64,000 nucleotides of DNA from Imbricaverruca yamaguchii (Eukaryota > Arthropoda > Thecostraca > Neoverrucidae): contig JAOTOL010001505.1 in the NCBI GenBank assembly GCA_034440575.1, positions 1 through 64,000 on the forward strand, in the 5' to 3' direction. Each line of letters starts with the position of its first letter. The stretch's first letter is position 1. Below the pieces are notes generated by a model. It had not been told where the DNA came from and searched no databases. It saw only the letters and a program-made list of their open reading frames with translations. Below, piece after piece: positions 46,901-55,759 of the stretch. The translations under genes were made by a program, and so were the position numbers.

Positions 46901-49900
46901 CAGGAGTGGGTCATCACTGGTGACATGAGCGGGTCATCGTGTGTGATTGTGGTTTTAGGGAACATCGACCATGGTTGGTCATTTAGCGCCCAATGAGCGT
47001 GTCATCACCGGTGACAGGAGAGGGTCATTACTGGTGACAGGAGGGCAGTGTGAAAATATTGGCTTTTCGTTAGGTGTGAGATGTCGAAACGAGCACAGTA
47101 GGATGTCGAAATTCTTCATGAAATTAGTATCATTCCAAGTGCCTTTGATGTTTTTCAGACTTAAATTTGAGCCAACGTTTGTACCCTCATCGTTTTTTTA
47201 TATTCAAATATGTTAGGAAGAGCTATATTTGGGATAGGGAGATAAAAAAATAATATACACCCTGGTGATGTTCGCATTATGAATAATCCATTTACCTGAA
47301 ATTGCATTGCCGAATATTCGTGTACCACCACCCCTTATCAAGAGCATGATCATGCTACTTAACAAACGAGGTAATGTTAGAAAGGAGACACTTCATAAGC
47401 ACGCATCAAGAAGCAGGATGTCGATACTTCTTGGAGCAGGATGTCGATTGAGTGTTCAGAAAGTGGTAAATTCCACCCTATTTTGCGAATAATTTAACAC
47501 TGCAGGAGGGGGTCATTATTGGTGACAGGAGTGGGTCATCACTGGTGACAGGAGTGGGTCATCACTGGTGACAGGAGTGGATCATCACTGGTGACAGGAG
47601 TGGGTCATCACTGGTGACAGGAGCAGGTCAACACTGGTTACAGGAGTGGGTCATCACTGGTGACAGGAGTGGGTCATCACTGGTGACAGGAGTGGGTCAT
47701 CACTGGTGACAGGAGGGGGTCATCACTGGTGACAGGAGTGGGTCATCACTGGTGTCAGGAGCAGGTCACCACTGGTGACAGGAGTGGGTCATCACTGGTG
47801 GCAGAAGCATGTCATCACTGGCGGACCAGGAGTGGGCGACCATTGGTAACTGATTACACACACACTGATTGCCCACACCAATATACAGGCAGTTCTCAAC
47901 ACGGACATGGCATCGAGATCGATGAAGACCAATTTCCAGCTTGCATCATGCGAAGTATTTTATCACTAGCATTTTTATCTATGGTAAGTTATTTTATGTT
48001 TTAGAGACAAGAAATCTGCACCAATGTACATGGTAAAATACAGCACTTGTCAATATTAACTCTCATTACCTTGTTCACTATGATACCAACTACAAATGCA
48101 ATTAAGCGCAATGGTAGCTTGTTGCTCATCTGAATATATTCGGGATACTCCAATCCGGAATTATTGTTTCACGAATGAATTATCAGACACCCTAGACAAA
48201 AATAGCGCTAACACCAGGCACGCAGCCTGCTGGCAACGACATGGAAGCGCTCTCAGCAATAAGTTATCGCGCACTGAAACCGATGATGATTATTTAGGTT
48301 TTAGGGTGCGTCAATCCATGTGGATTATATTGCGCACTGAAACCGACTTTTACTTGGCAACGGCAAACTAAAATAGACCAGGAGCTACGAGCCATTTTCA
48401 CACGATCTCCATGCTTTTTTGTTTACATCCTGACACCTAACTGAACGAAGTTGAACCTAACTGAGCGAATTTGCACACACCGACATAGCTATCCGGCTAC
48501 GCCAGTCGGCCCTGAATGTAGTCAGCAGACACGGGGTTAGTCACATGGGGCAGCGCCAGTGGGTGGCCGGAAGACCTGGGGGAGGAAGGGGACGGCACCT
48601 CGGAGTATAGTCAGCAGACTCTGGGTCTGGGTGATTCACAGGGGGCAGCGCCAGTCGGCCCTGAGTGTAGCCAGCAGACACTGGGGGAGTCACAGGGGCC
48701 CAGGCAGCCCTGAGTGGAGCCAGCAGACACTGGGTGAGCTACAGAGGGCAGCCCCAGCACTGGGTGAGTCACAGGGGACAGCGCCAGTCGGCCCTGAGTG
48801 TAGCCAGCAGACACGGGGTTAGTCACATGGGGCAGCGCCAGTCGGCCCTGAGTGTAGCCAGCAGACACTGGGGGAGTCACAGGGGGTCACAGGGGGCAGC
48901 ACCAGTCGGCCCCGAGTATAGCTAGCAGACTCTGGGGGAGTCACAGGGGGCCCAGTCAGCCCTGAGTGGGGCCAGCAGACACTGGGTGAGTCGCAGGGGA
49001 CAGTGTGGTGAGTCACAGAGGGCCAGTCAGCCCTGGGTGGGGCCAGCAGACACTGAGTGAGAGGTGGTGGTGGATTGGAGTTTAGGGGCGCGTCGACATC
49101 TAGGGTCATTTTGCGCCCATAACTGGACACTGAGTGAGTCACGGGAGGCCGTCTCTCACCGGTGGGCTCGTCTCCGTGCCGCATCACCTCCAGCACGTCC
49201 TGCGTCAGGTGGAACAGCAGCGTCTTCCACACGGCCGGCACGTGCGGCTGCGGCATGTCGGCCAGCCGGCCGGCCAGCAGGCCCAGCTGCGGGCTGGTCA
49301 GCCGCAGCCGCCGGCCGCCGCGCACCGCCATCAGCAGCTGCGGCAGCAGCCGGGGCAGCTGGTGCAGGTCCGAGTAGGTGGTGATCACCAGCGAGAGCAG
49401 GTCGGCGGCGGCGGCGCCAGCTGCGCGGACAGGCAGCGGCGCCGTCAGGGCAGACGTTCTCACTTCGTCACTCGAGGGTGGTCCGGGTGCAAAATCATGT
49501 CTGTTTATTGAGGGTTTATTGAGGTCTGTTTATTGAGGGGCGCGTCGACTGTCGTGGTCATGCAGCGCAAAATCATGTCAATGGAAACACGTGCAGAACG
49601 CAATCACCAAAGAAATGCTTATGCTACTTATGAGAAAAGAAATGCTTAACTTCATTCATGAACATATCACAAGAAGTGAAATGGCTATAACAATATGCCC
49701 TTGCATTCGGCAATGACTGAACCGTCCAGAAAGGTGAGATACATCCCTAGGTTTCTCTGATATCCACATAATATACCAGCAGGTACTAAAATTAAAATTG
49801 ATGTTAAAAACCCCACAGGCCCAGATATTGCTTATTGACAGAATCCAACAAATCGTGGCCTATAACATAAATACGAATATTTCCTTCCTCTGGATTCCGG

Positions 49901-52900
49901 GCCACGCCAACATCCTAGGTAACAAAGAAGGAGACCAACTCGCAAAGCAAGCCTTAGCATTGAATACTTATTCCAGAATGGAATATTCGGTAGACAGCAA
50001 AGCACTTCTACAACGCTACTTTCGCCAACATCATCAGAACACATGGACACAACACAACTCAACACAACACAAATTCAATCACATCCGCACATCAAACCAA
50101 TGGTAGGCACATGCAACACATCAAATCCATCTCACCGACAAAAAGAGGTCATCCTCATTAGACTTAGAACTGGTTGCACAAAACTAACGGCCTCAATCGG
50201 AGGGTGACCAATACACAACACCTCTCTGTGACACCTGCAACACCTGCACAAAACTAACGCAGCATCAACTGGAGGGCGACCAATATACGACACCATGAGC
50301 CATATCCAATGCAGTCGGTGTGCCCTAAAGCCCAAATAACTAAAATATACAACACCACACTGCGACACACGCAACACCACATTAAGCATAGACCACATCC
50401 TGTCAGACTGTAGTAGCATTTTTCTGAGACAGCCACGTAAGGTCCTCCCCAAAGAGAGGGCACCACCCTGTCGCTTCCATCAAAACCAGGAGCACTGTAG
50501 ACACCACACCACCAGCACCCACTTCAACACGCAATGCCTGCCCGCGAAACACTTTTAGGAAACGCAGTCATCCCCGAATGGCGTCGGACGTGCATGATCC
50601 GATTTGTTTTCCAATTATAAATAAACAGCTGCCTACCAGTAGCAGTGGGAGGTAGATGAGATGGCCTGCTTTAGGAAAAAAAACAAAGAACGAAATGAGC
50701 GTAACGTAAAAGGTCTGCCTAGAGGAGCCCCCGGACGTAGAGGAGCCAATTTACCTTTAAACCCATGACGTAAAATGGCTATCCAAAGGCACAGCGGACG
50801 TAGATGAGCCAAACTGCAAAAAAAAATATACTAACCCAACTGACAACCCTACATGGTGTGCTTAGACTAACCAGCTACTAACAATTAACACGCGGTAGTC
50901 GGCGTGATAGGCGGTGTGGACTCACTTAACGTAAATGTACCTCCTTGTTCACATGGTAAAAATCCATCGGTGCTCTTCGATGAGAGTAGGCTAAAGCCGG
51001 CACCCTGGCAAAATCAACCCTCCGTCACTTACACCCTCCCCACCCTAGCTACAAATTATATTGCGGAGGAGTAAAGCAAAACTAAAACCGTTTAGACAGC
51101 AGGGAGATGTCCCCCACCCATCCACCACCTTCAGCACCAAAAACATCACATATGTTATGACGTAAAACTCACTTAACGTAAATGTACACCTGCCTGCGTT
51201 TTGCTTGTAGAACACATTCACTTTGAAGACAGACATGTAACGTACTCGGTTTAAAGGTGGCGCAAATGACCTTTGTCGTCCGACACGCCTAAAAGAAATC
51301 ACCCTCCCATGATATTGCTTGGCATAAAATCGAAGGCTGCATTATTACCTTGCCATGATGAGACTTCGACTTGCATTCAATCTTCCACAACGAAGAATGG
51401 GGGAACAATATTCCACAGCCGACAATATTCCACATGACACAAATCTAGCCAAAAACGTCTTTTCAAATGGTACGAATGTCAGACAGAAGCACCAGCATTA
51501 CAGAGAAGAGAGGAACGAAATGAGCAGTGTCGACAAAAGTAACAACTGATGTCGACAAAGAGTGTGAAGCCAACAAAAACACAACACAATACAACACAAC
51601 ACAGCAGGTGCAATGTCGCACACCACAATATTCCCGACCGAGATGTGGTGCAACCATTTCCAACCATCCAAATTCTCCGGTACACACTGTTTCCTGGAGA
51701 TATAGGCTCTACGCCACCTACAGTCTCCTGGAATTGCAGGAGCCCCTCCCCGTCACCTACCACCTTCTGTTGAGGCAGAGCCTGGCCATGCTATCCAACT
51801 CCTGGATATGCAGACAGCCTTTCCTCACCGCATGCAGTACCCTAGAAATACGAGAAGCACCTCGGCTCCACCTACAGTCCTGGAAATGCAAGGGGACTCC
51901 TCCACCACTTGTCATCTCTTGGATATACAGGGAACCCCACGCAGTTATAAATTATTCGTGAAATGGGGTGGAATATACCACTTTCCGAACACTCAATCGA
52001 CATCCTTCTCCAAGAAGTATCGACATCCCGCTCCTTGGAACCTACGCCATCAGCTTGGAATCTACACAATCAGCTCGAAGTGCCTACACCATCAGCTCGA
52101 ATTTGAATCTGTGACATCAAAATAATTTTAAATGACACCAATTCTATGACAAATTTCTGCATCCTACCGTGCTCGTTTGGACATCTTGCACCTAACGAAA
52201 AACCATTATTTTAACCCTGACCCCACCCACAGTCTCCTGGAGGCGCTGATGACCCAGGAACTCGTCTTCGCCACAATGAGCTCGTCCTCGCCACTTAGTC
52301 TCCTGGAGATACAGGGAGTTCGTCCTCGCTATCTGCATTCCCCTGGGGATACAGGGAGCCTCTCCCGCCCCTACCATCTCCGGAAGATACAGTTAGCTAA
52401 TTGTTTGGGCTTTAGGGCACTTCTACCATAATCCTGGAGATACAGGGAACCCCTCCACGCCCCCTACCATCTCCTGGGGACACGGAGAGCCCTTCCAGCT
52501 ACCTACCGTCTGCGTCCTGGCTGGCGCCGTCCAGAGCCGCCACCATCATCTGGCCCAGCTGCGTCTGCAGCGGCAGCGCCAGCGGCGACACGCGCAGCAG
52601 CTGCGCCAGACAGCCGAACCAGCCGGCGGCGCGCGGCGGCGGCCCGTCCAGCAAGTGGGCGGCGGCGGCGCGCAGCCACTCCAGCAGCGTGACGCCGCCG
52701 TGCGACGACGTCAGCGGCGCGCGCGCCTCGGCGACGGCGCGCAGCAGCCGCGTCAGCAAGCGCAGCCGCGCCGCCGGCGGCAGCTCCGCCGGCGCCGGCT
52801 CCAGCCGCGGCGGCGCCACCAGCGGCGCGCCGTCGGCGCCCGGCGGCACGACGCCGACGCGCCCGGCGAGCAGGACGAGCGCCGGCAGCGGCGCGGCGGC

Positions 52901-55754
52901 GCGCAGCAGCGGCGCCGCCAGCAGCGCCAGCAGCTCGCCGCCGACGGCCGCGTCCGCCGCGCTCAGGTTGTGCAGCGCGTGCAGCAGCTGGGCGACGGGC
53001 GGCGGCAGCTCCGTCAGCTGGCCGGCGGCCGCCGCCCGCAGGCTGCCCGCCACGTCGTCGTCGGCCATCGCGAGCGCCGAGAAGACGGCGGCGGTGGGCG
53101 CCGCCAGGTCGGGCCGCGCCGCCCGCAGTCGCAGGCTCGGCACCAGCAGCAGGCGCAGGTACTGGTCGCGCAGGCCGGCCGGCCGGCTGGGCGCCGCCGC
53201 CAGTCGGCCGCACAGCAGCCGGAACACCAGCGCCGCGCGGCGGTCCGTCGGCGAACTAACGGTGCGCTCGGCGGCCGCCGCGGCGGCGACCAGCACCTGC
53301 TCCACCGGCAGCCCGTCGACGCTGAGCTCGTCCAGCGCCTCGTCGTCGACGGCCATCAGGAGAGCGGTCAGCGTGTGCGGGTCGTCGTCGACGAGGAGGC
53401 GGACGCCGACGGACGGCAGACACTCGACGAGGGCGGCGGCGGCCGGCGGGTGCCGCGAGCTGCGGCCGATCAGCCAGTCCAGGGCGACGCCACACGCCTC
53501 GACTGGACACACCGGGCTATGCAGCACGTTACTGGCCGCCCTGGTCCGCGCCTCGCCGCTCGTGCAGCTGTCCGACAAAATATCGCGCACACCTGCAGCA
53601 TCGAGACACGTCAGTGGAGACATCTATAGCACCCAGATCCGTTGGTGGAGACACATACACCACACAGGTACATTAGTGGCGAGTAGGCAAGTGGCGCCAC
53701 ACATCATCCTCATCTTATCACATACAATAAGCTGCTCGATATGTAACAACAATTATGCTAACATGAGGATCATTTTACACATGGAAATCACCACATCACA
53801 TGTTAGGGAAGATGATATTTCCCTATCTGGAGACCAATTAGGCCAAGCTGAACAGAACTTTGCCTGAAATTCCTTCTATATGAAGCTAGGAATATTTCCT
53901 TCATAAAGAAGTGAAGAAAAAATATATTCAAATCACATCACAAAACATCACACAAAATGCATACTCTTTACAAAGCTTGCTTGTGATTGTAAATTACATA
54001 TCTTACCTCCATGAAACAAGGCAAGAATAATAATCCTCGGGGTTATAGTTCAAAAACATTGGGTGAATCTGGTTGAAATTTGCACTGCCATATTCAGATC
54101 CAAAGACTACCCTATGAACAAATTTTGGTCACAATCAAAATGTATGGGGTGAAGTGCATTGGTCAATCTGTTGGGGGCCCGGGGCACACACCAACTGTTC
54201 AGGAAATTGTGATAAAAAGGCTATGCTATGTTAGGTAAGGTTAGGCTTTTAAATCTGAGGAAAAAATCAAGTTGAAAAAGGAAAAACATTATCAGTCTTT
54301 TCTTTTAAACACATTAGACTAGATTAGGTTAGGATAGGTTAAATTCAAGGTACAATGACAAAATGTGGTGTATCTTGTGGTGTTCACATAACAAACTGGA
54401 AACAAAATATCCTCCATTTAGTACATTTTAATATCCTACTTATCACTCAGATAAGGTATTAAGCTGAAATATTGATATATCTTCCTAAGACTGCAACATA
54501 TTGTGCCATTGTGCATTGCATTAGTCTTGTCTAGTTTGACTATTGACTATTATGAAGGGATAGGCATGAGGGTAAATTTGCCTTAAAGTTTGTTTTATTA
54601 AATAAAAATGTTCTCTGAATACCATGTCTATGAAGGTGACTATGCTCATGGGACCACTAATATTTTTGCATAAATGAACAAAAAAATTGTCTTAATTTGT
54701 GTTTTAAAATGTTTCCAACTGGTAAAACCATTAACCAAAACTAACCTAACCCAACCAAACCCAACCAATTTGTTTGCTTTATGGAGGCAAATGCATGTAA
54801 AAACTGTTCTTGTTGCCTCCTTTAAGCATGATGATACTAAAGTGCCCAAAAATGTTGACACAAATTTTTGAACAAAATTGGAACATTTTCTTCAAGTTAT
54901 GTTAGGTTAGGCTGGGTCAGGCTTCTTTTGTAATTTTACACATTTTCAGAAAACACTGACATTTTTTCCAAATTTTACTTTTTTCTCCAAAAGTAGGTTA
55001 GGCTAGGTTAGATGTGTGGCTTTTTTATTATTTCAAAAGAAGCATAGGACAAAATTTACATATTTTACATCCATGAAGCATACTAATGGGTTAGGTTTGG
55101 TCATGTTATGCCTAGTTATGGTTTTGTTGTATGTTAAACAAATTTTCATTAAAAAAACAACATTTTTTCTTATGTGATCATACTCTTCAAAAACATTTCA
55201 GGTTAGTTTAGGTTGTTGTGTTCTTTTTTAAGTTGAAAATGTTGAAGAGAAAATATCTTGCAAGTTTTTCATAAAGCAACAATCTGCATTACTGCATGGG
55301 AGATTGGGACAGGTTATATTAGGTCATGTTGGACCTTTTTATTTTGAACATTACTTTTCATTACTCAACTCCAAGCCCATTTTTTGGTGTTACTTTACCT
55401 CCCAACTGAAAAACATGTATTTACAAATGAAATAAGCAGTCATATAAAGTTCAGGACATTCATAAACATTGCATCAGAAAAAGAAATTCAAAGACATAAG
55501 CAATTATGCCAAACTTCAAATTTACTGTGAAAATTATCTGAATACTTTCAGACAAGGATAGATGAAAAATAGCATCATTTAACAAACTTCATATACATTG
55601 CATTGGAAGAACAAACTCCAACACTTCAATGATCACCCTGAAGCATAAATTTACCAATCCAGTCTGAACCACATACTTCAGATGCTTATAGAATCTTACC
55701 AGAAATTAGGAATTTTTTGGCCTCAGCCAGCTTCTTTTCCTTCTTCAACCCCAT
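37526..55754 (-). CDS. URB2: URB2/NPA2-like nucleolar pre-ribosome processing protein, nine exons
   Basis: Minus-strand coding exons: 55,754-55,700; 53,592-52,507; 49,420-49,160; 46,611-46,463; 45,663-45,463; 42,276-41,263; 40,387-39,920; 39,344-38,709; 37,681-37,526. All borders are GT-AG and every phase agrees (1,1,1, then 0), giving 4,026 nt and 1,341 residues; human URB2 is about 1,520. The protein is helical and Leu/Ala-rich, as in the family. The best match is the C-terminal part: RVPLLVAAVQHV, then ATAPHLVAQLLLLM, then RSLYCLLDQC and ending YKKFYKFAGRV. URB2 acts in early 60S subunit assembly in the nucleolus. Exons are very GC-rich and introns are packed with repeats. The first exon (MGLKKEKKLAEAKKFLIS) rests on phase agreement only; coding could start elsewhere. 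Homology is from memory of the family and not from a search. Confidence 0.72.
37743..37905 (-). mobile_element. Degraded hAT MITE, family 1, with long A runs
   Basis: CTAAAATTACTTCACCATTA and CTGTGTGGAAAAAGAAAG match the 30,108 copy. The middle is replaced by A runs at 37,805-37,853, and the other end keeps ATTTTTAGCAATCGTGTG. It starts about 16 bp from the edge of duplication block B. Confidence 0.6.
38026..38188 (+). mobile_element. tRNA-derived SINE, family 1
   Basis: Head GGACGAGTAGTCTAGGGGTA, B-box-like GTTTGAGTCTC, centre CGGCGTGAGAGATTGG, tail TCAACGGTCGATGTGGCG then AACC repeats. CCCCTTGTGGTGC and CCCCTTGCGGTGC flank it (13 bp, one mismatch). It lies in the last intron of the URB2-like gene, opposite to it. 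Confidence 0.9.
38520..38600 (+). repeat. CTGT/CT-rich microsatellite
   Basis: Runs of CTGT, T and CT mark the end of the short tandem repeats of URB2 intron 8. Confidence 0.75.
38580..38725 (-). repeat. Splice-donor triplication at the start of URB2 intron 8
   Basis: The end of exon 8 and its donor (GGACGTGGAG then GTGGGCAG) is followed by two further copies of the same junction at 38,650 (GGTTGTGGAG then GTGGGCAG) and 38,594 (GGTTGTAAAG then GTGGGCAG), spaced 59 and 56 bp. Each repeats ACCGCACTGCA(C/T)CCGG from the exon. The most upstream copy is taken as the real donor because it carries the exon frame. Confidence 0.85.
39345..39919. other. URB2 intron 7
   Basis: A short intron with AT-rich centre (ATATATAGATATATAC near 39,650). 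No repeat family or gene is recognised. Confidence 0.6.
40655..40707 (-). mobile_element. SINE family 1 fragment
   Basis: GCGCGAAGCAGCGACAGGTG and GGACTCGAACTTAATG match the body and B-box part of the family-1 SINE. Both ends are missing and a G-run follows. Confidence 0.6.
40913..40977 (+). repeat. (CAGA)n microsatellite
   Basis: About 16 uninterrupted CAGA units in URB2 intron 6. The Asp-Arg-Gln-Thr translations are an artefact of the repeat. Confidence 0.95.
40978..41037 (-). mobile_element. Ultrashort SINE-tail retroposon
   Basis: On the plus strand it reads GGTTGGTTATTTGGGCTTAG, then GGGCGCTTCGACTGC, ending GCACCCATAAC. This is the reverse of the 56-bp unit, and it follows the CAGA repeat directly. 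No clear target duplication could be found beside the microsatellite. Confidence 0.65.
41095..41225 (-). repeat. Two tandem ~64-bp units at the start of URB2 intron 6
   Basis: AACATCGGTGAAACAG and AACATCAGTGAGACGG blocks, each followed by GAAGAGAAAGA-type sequence, form two diverged units immediately downstream of the exon 6 donor at 41,263. No donor motif is clearly copied. Confidence 0.6.
42455..45462 (-). repeat. 44-bp minisatellite reiterating the URB2 exon 5 splice donor
   Basis: About 68 copies of a 44-bp unit fill 3.0 kb of intron 5. On the transcribed strand a unit contains CAGCTGATGGTGAGTGG, the same as the true exon 5 end CGCCAGCTGATG with donor GTGAGT at 45,463/45,462. Every unit thus carries a near-consensus 5' splice site plus about nine exon bases. 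Copies nearest the exon are the most diverged; copies from about 42,470 to 45,350 are nearly uniform, with G/A variants (GACGCC or GACACC) and a few truncated units (43,040-43,070, 43,600, 44,085, 44,570-44,670). Confidence 0.95.
45693..45855 (-). mobile_element. tRNA-derived SINE, family 1, beside the URB2 exon 5 acceptor
   Basis: On the minus strand: GGGACGAGTAGTCTAGGGGT, then GGTTTGAATCTCACC, GCCTGAGAGATTGG and the tail CAACGGTCGATGTGTTG. CTCGTCAGGGGGC and CTCGTCAAGGGGC flank it (13 bp, one mismatch). It ends about 30 bp from the exon 5 acceptor at 45,664, so its tail has become the upstream acceptor neighbourhood. Confidence 0.9.
45870..46462. other. URB2 intron 4, unique part
   Basis: Between the SINE and exon 4 no repeat or gene was recognised. 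ACAGGTGACCCCGGGG-like words at 45,900-45,970 resemble the intron 3 minisatellite loosely. Confidence 0.5.
46939..46992 (-). mobile_element. Ultrashort SINE-tail retroposon (54 bp) in the minisatellite
   Basis: Plus strand: GTGTGTGATTGTGGTTTTAG, then GAACATCGACCATGG and TTGGTCATTTAGCGCCCA. It lies between ATGAGCGGGTCATC and ATGAGCGTGTCATC, a 14-bp target duplication with one mismatch. Confidence 0.85.
47046..47502 (+). mobile_element. Non-autonomous hAT MITE, family 4 (457 bp)
   Basis: It starts CAGTGTGAAAATATTGGC and ends GAATAATTTAACACTG, with a perfect 8-bp duplication CAGGAGGG (47,038-47,045 and 47,503-47,510) made from the minisatellite unit. Internal words TTTCGTTAGGTG and GAGCAGGATGTCGATTGAG recur in the other family-4 copies. 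Confidence 0.9.
47850..48480. other. URB2 intron 3, unique part
   Basis: AT-rich sequence between two minisatellites. A short repeat GCGCACTGAAACCGA occurs at 48,269 and 48,332. No gene is seen. Confidence 0.5.
48490..49135 (-). repeat. ~54-bp minisatellite downstream of URB2 exon 3
   Basis: About ten diverged units with CAGTCGGCCCTGAGTG, TAGCCAGCAGACACTGGG and TGAGTCACAGGGG fill the start of intron 3 and begin about 16 nt after the exon 3 donor at 49,160. On the plus strand each unit has GGGTGAGTCAC, a donor-like word, but that is the strand opposite to URB2. Confidence 0.85.
49062..49125 (-). mobile_element. Ultrashort SINE-tail retroposon (64 bp)
   Basis: It lies between two perfect copies of GACACTGAGTGAG (49,049-49,061 and 49,126-49,138). 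Plus strand: GGTGGTGGTGGATTGGAG, TTTAGGGGCGCGTCGACATC, ending TGCGCCCATAACTG. Confidence 0.85.
49502..49566 (-). mobile_element. Ultrashort SINE-tail retroposon (65 bp)
   Basis: Flanked by perfect GCAAAATCATGTC (49,489-49,501 and 49,567-49,579). Its tail on the minus strand is a repeated CTCAATAAAC sequence, then GGGGCGCGTCGACTG and TGGTCATGCAGC on the plus strand. Confidence 0.85.
49798..50580 (+). mobile_element. LINE fragment: RNase H domain and C-terminal zinc-knuckle-like region
   Basis: Translation gives ISFLWIPGHANILGNKEGD followed by QLAKQA, the conserved end of the RNase H domain of I/Jockey-like non-LTR elements. Further on, in shifted frames, are LRLRTGCTKLT and CDTRNTTLSIDHILSDC, the usual Cys/His tail. 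It is broken by stops and by the 49-bp insert at 50,295. It lies in URB2 intron 2, opposite strand. Confidence 0.8.
50295..50343 (+). mobile_element. Ultrashort SINE-tail retroposon (49 bp) inside the LINE
   Basis: Reads ATGAGCCATATCCAATGCAG, then TCGGTGTGCCCTAAAGCCC and AAATAAC. AATATACGACACC and AATATACAACACC flank it (13 bp, one mismatch). A worn copy; the first bases of the unit are missing. Confidence 0.75.
50580..51690. other. URB2 intron 2, no recognised gene
   Basis: Low-copy-looking sequence, with CGTAGA(T/G)GAGCC repeated at 50,735, 50,790 and nearby, and CACTTAACGTAAATGTAC(A/C) at both 50,925 and 51,172, which may be remains of a repeat. ACAACACAA-rich patch at 51,580-51,605. Confidence 0.45.
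51690..52505 (-). repeat. Degenerate minisatellite carrying donor-like words at the start of URB2 intron 2
   Basis: Diverged 40-60 bp units with CTCCTGGAGATACAGGGA and CACC(T)ACC(A/G)TCTCC run from about 51,690 to the exon 2 donor at 52,507. On the transcribed strand units read GGAGATGGTAGGGG, GGTGGTAGGTGAC and so on, resembling the real junction GCAGACGGTAGGTAG. A hAT MITE (51,942-52,219) interrupts the array. Confidence 0.75.
51942..52219 (-). mobile_element. Non-autonomous hAT MITE, family 4 (278 bp)
   Basis: Plus-strand ends CAGTTATAAATTATTCGTG and CATTATTTTAACCCTG, flanked by ACCCCACG and ACCCCACC (8 bp, one mismatch). Interior shares CCACTTTCCGAACACTCAAT and CTCGTTTGGACATCTTGC with the other copies. 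Confidence 0.85.
53594..55699. other. URB2 intron 1, AT-rich with scattered TTAGG-like words
   Basis: GGTTAGG, TTAGGCTAGGTTAG, GATTAGGTTAGGATAGG and similar words occur repeatedly between 54,225 and 55,330, never as a long perfect array. TTAGG is the arthropod telomere unit; here the copies are short and dispersed, so this is not a telomere. No gene is recognised. Confidence 0.6.
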
Positions 55755-55759
55755 CTTCT

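Larger units (their letters stand above)
46620..47850 (-). repeat. 23-bp minisatellite abutting the URB2 exon 4 acceptor, interrupted by two insertions
   Basis: The unit AGGAGTGGGTCATCACTGG plus TGAC (23 bp) repeats at 46,620-46,938, 46,993-47,045 and 47,503-47,850, roughly thirty units in all. The array comes within about 25 nt of the exon 4 acceptor at 46,612. An ultrashort SINE-tail element (46,939-46,992) and a hAT MITE (47,046-47,502) were inserted into it, and both duplicated array sequence. Confidence 0.9.

Noticed and set aside
53594..55699. Telomere end
   Set aside because: TTAGG words are scattered and never form an array, and genes continue on both sides.
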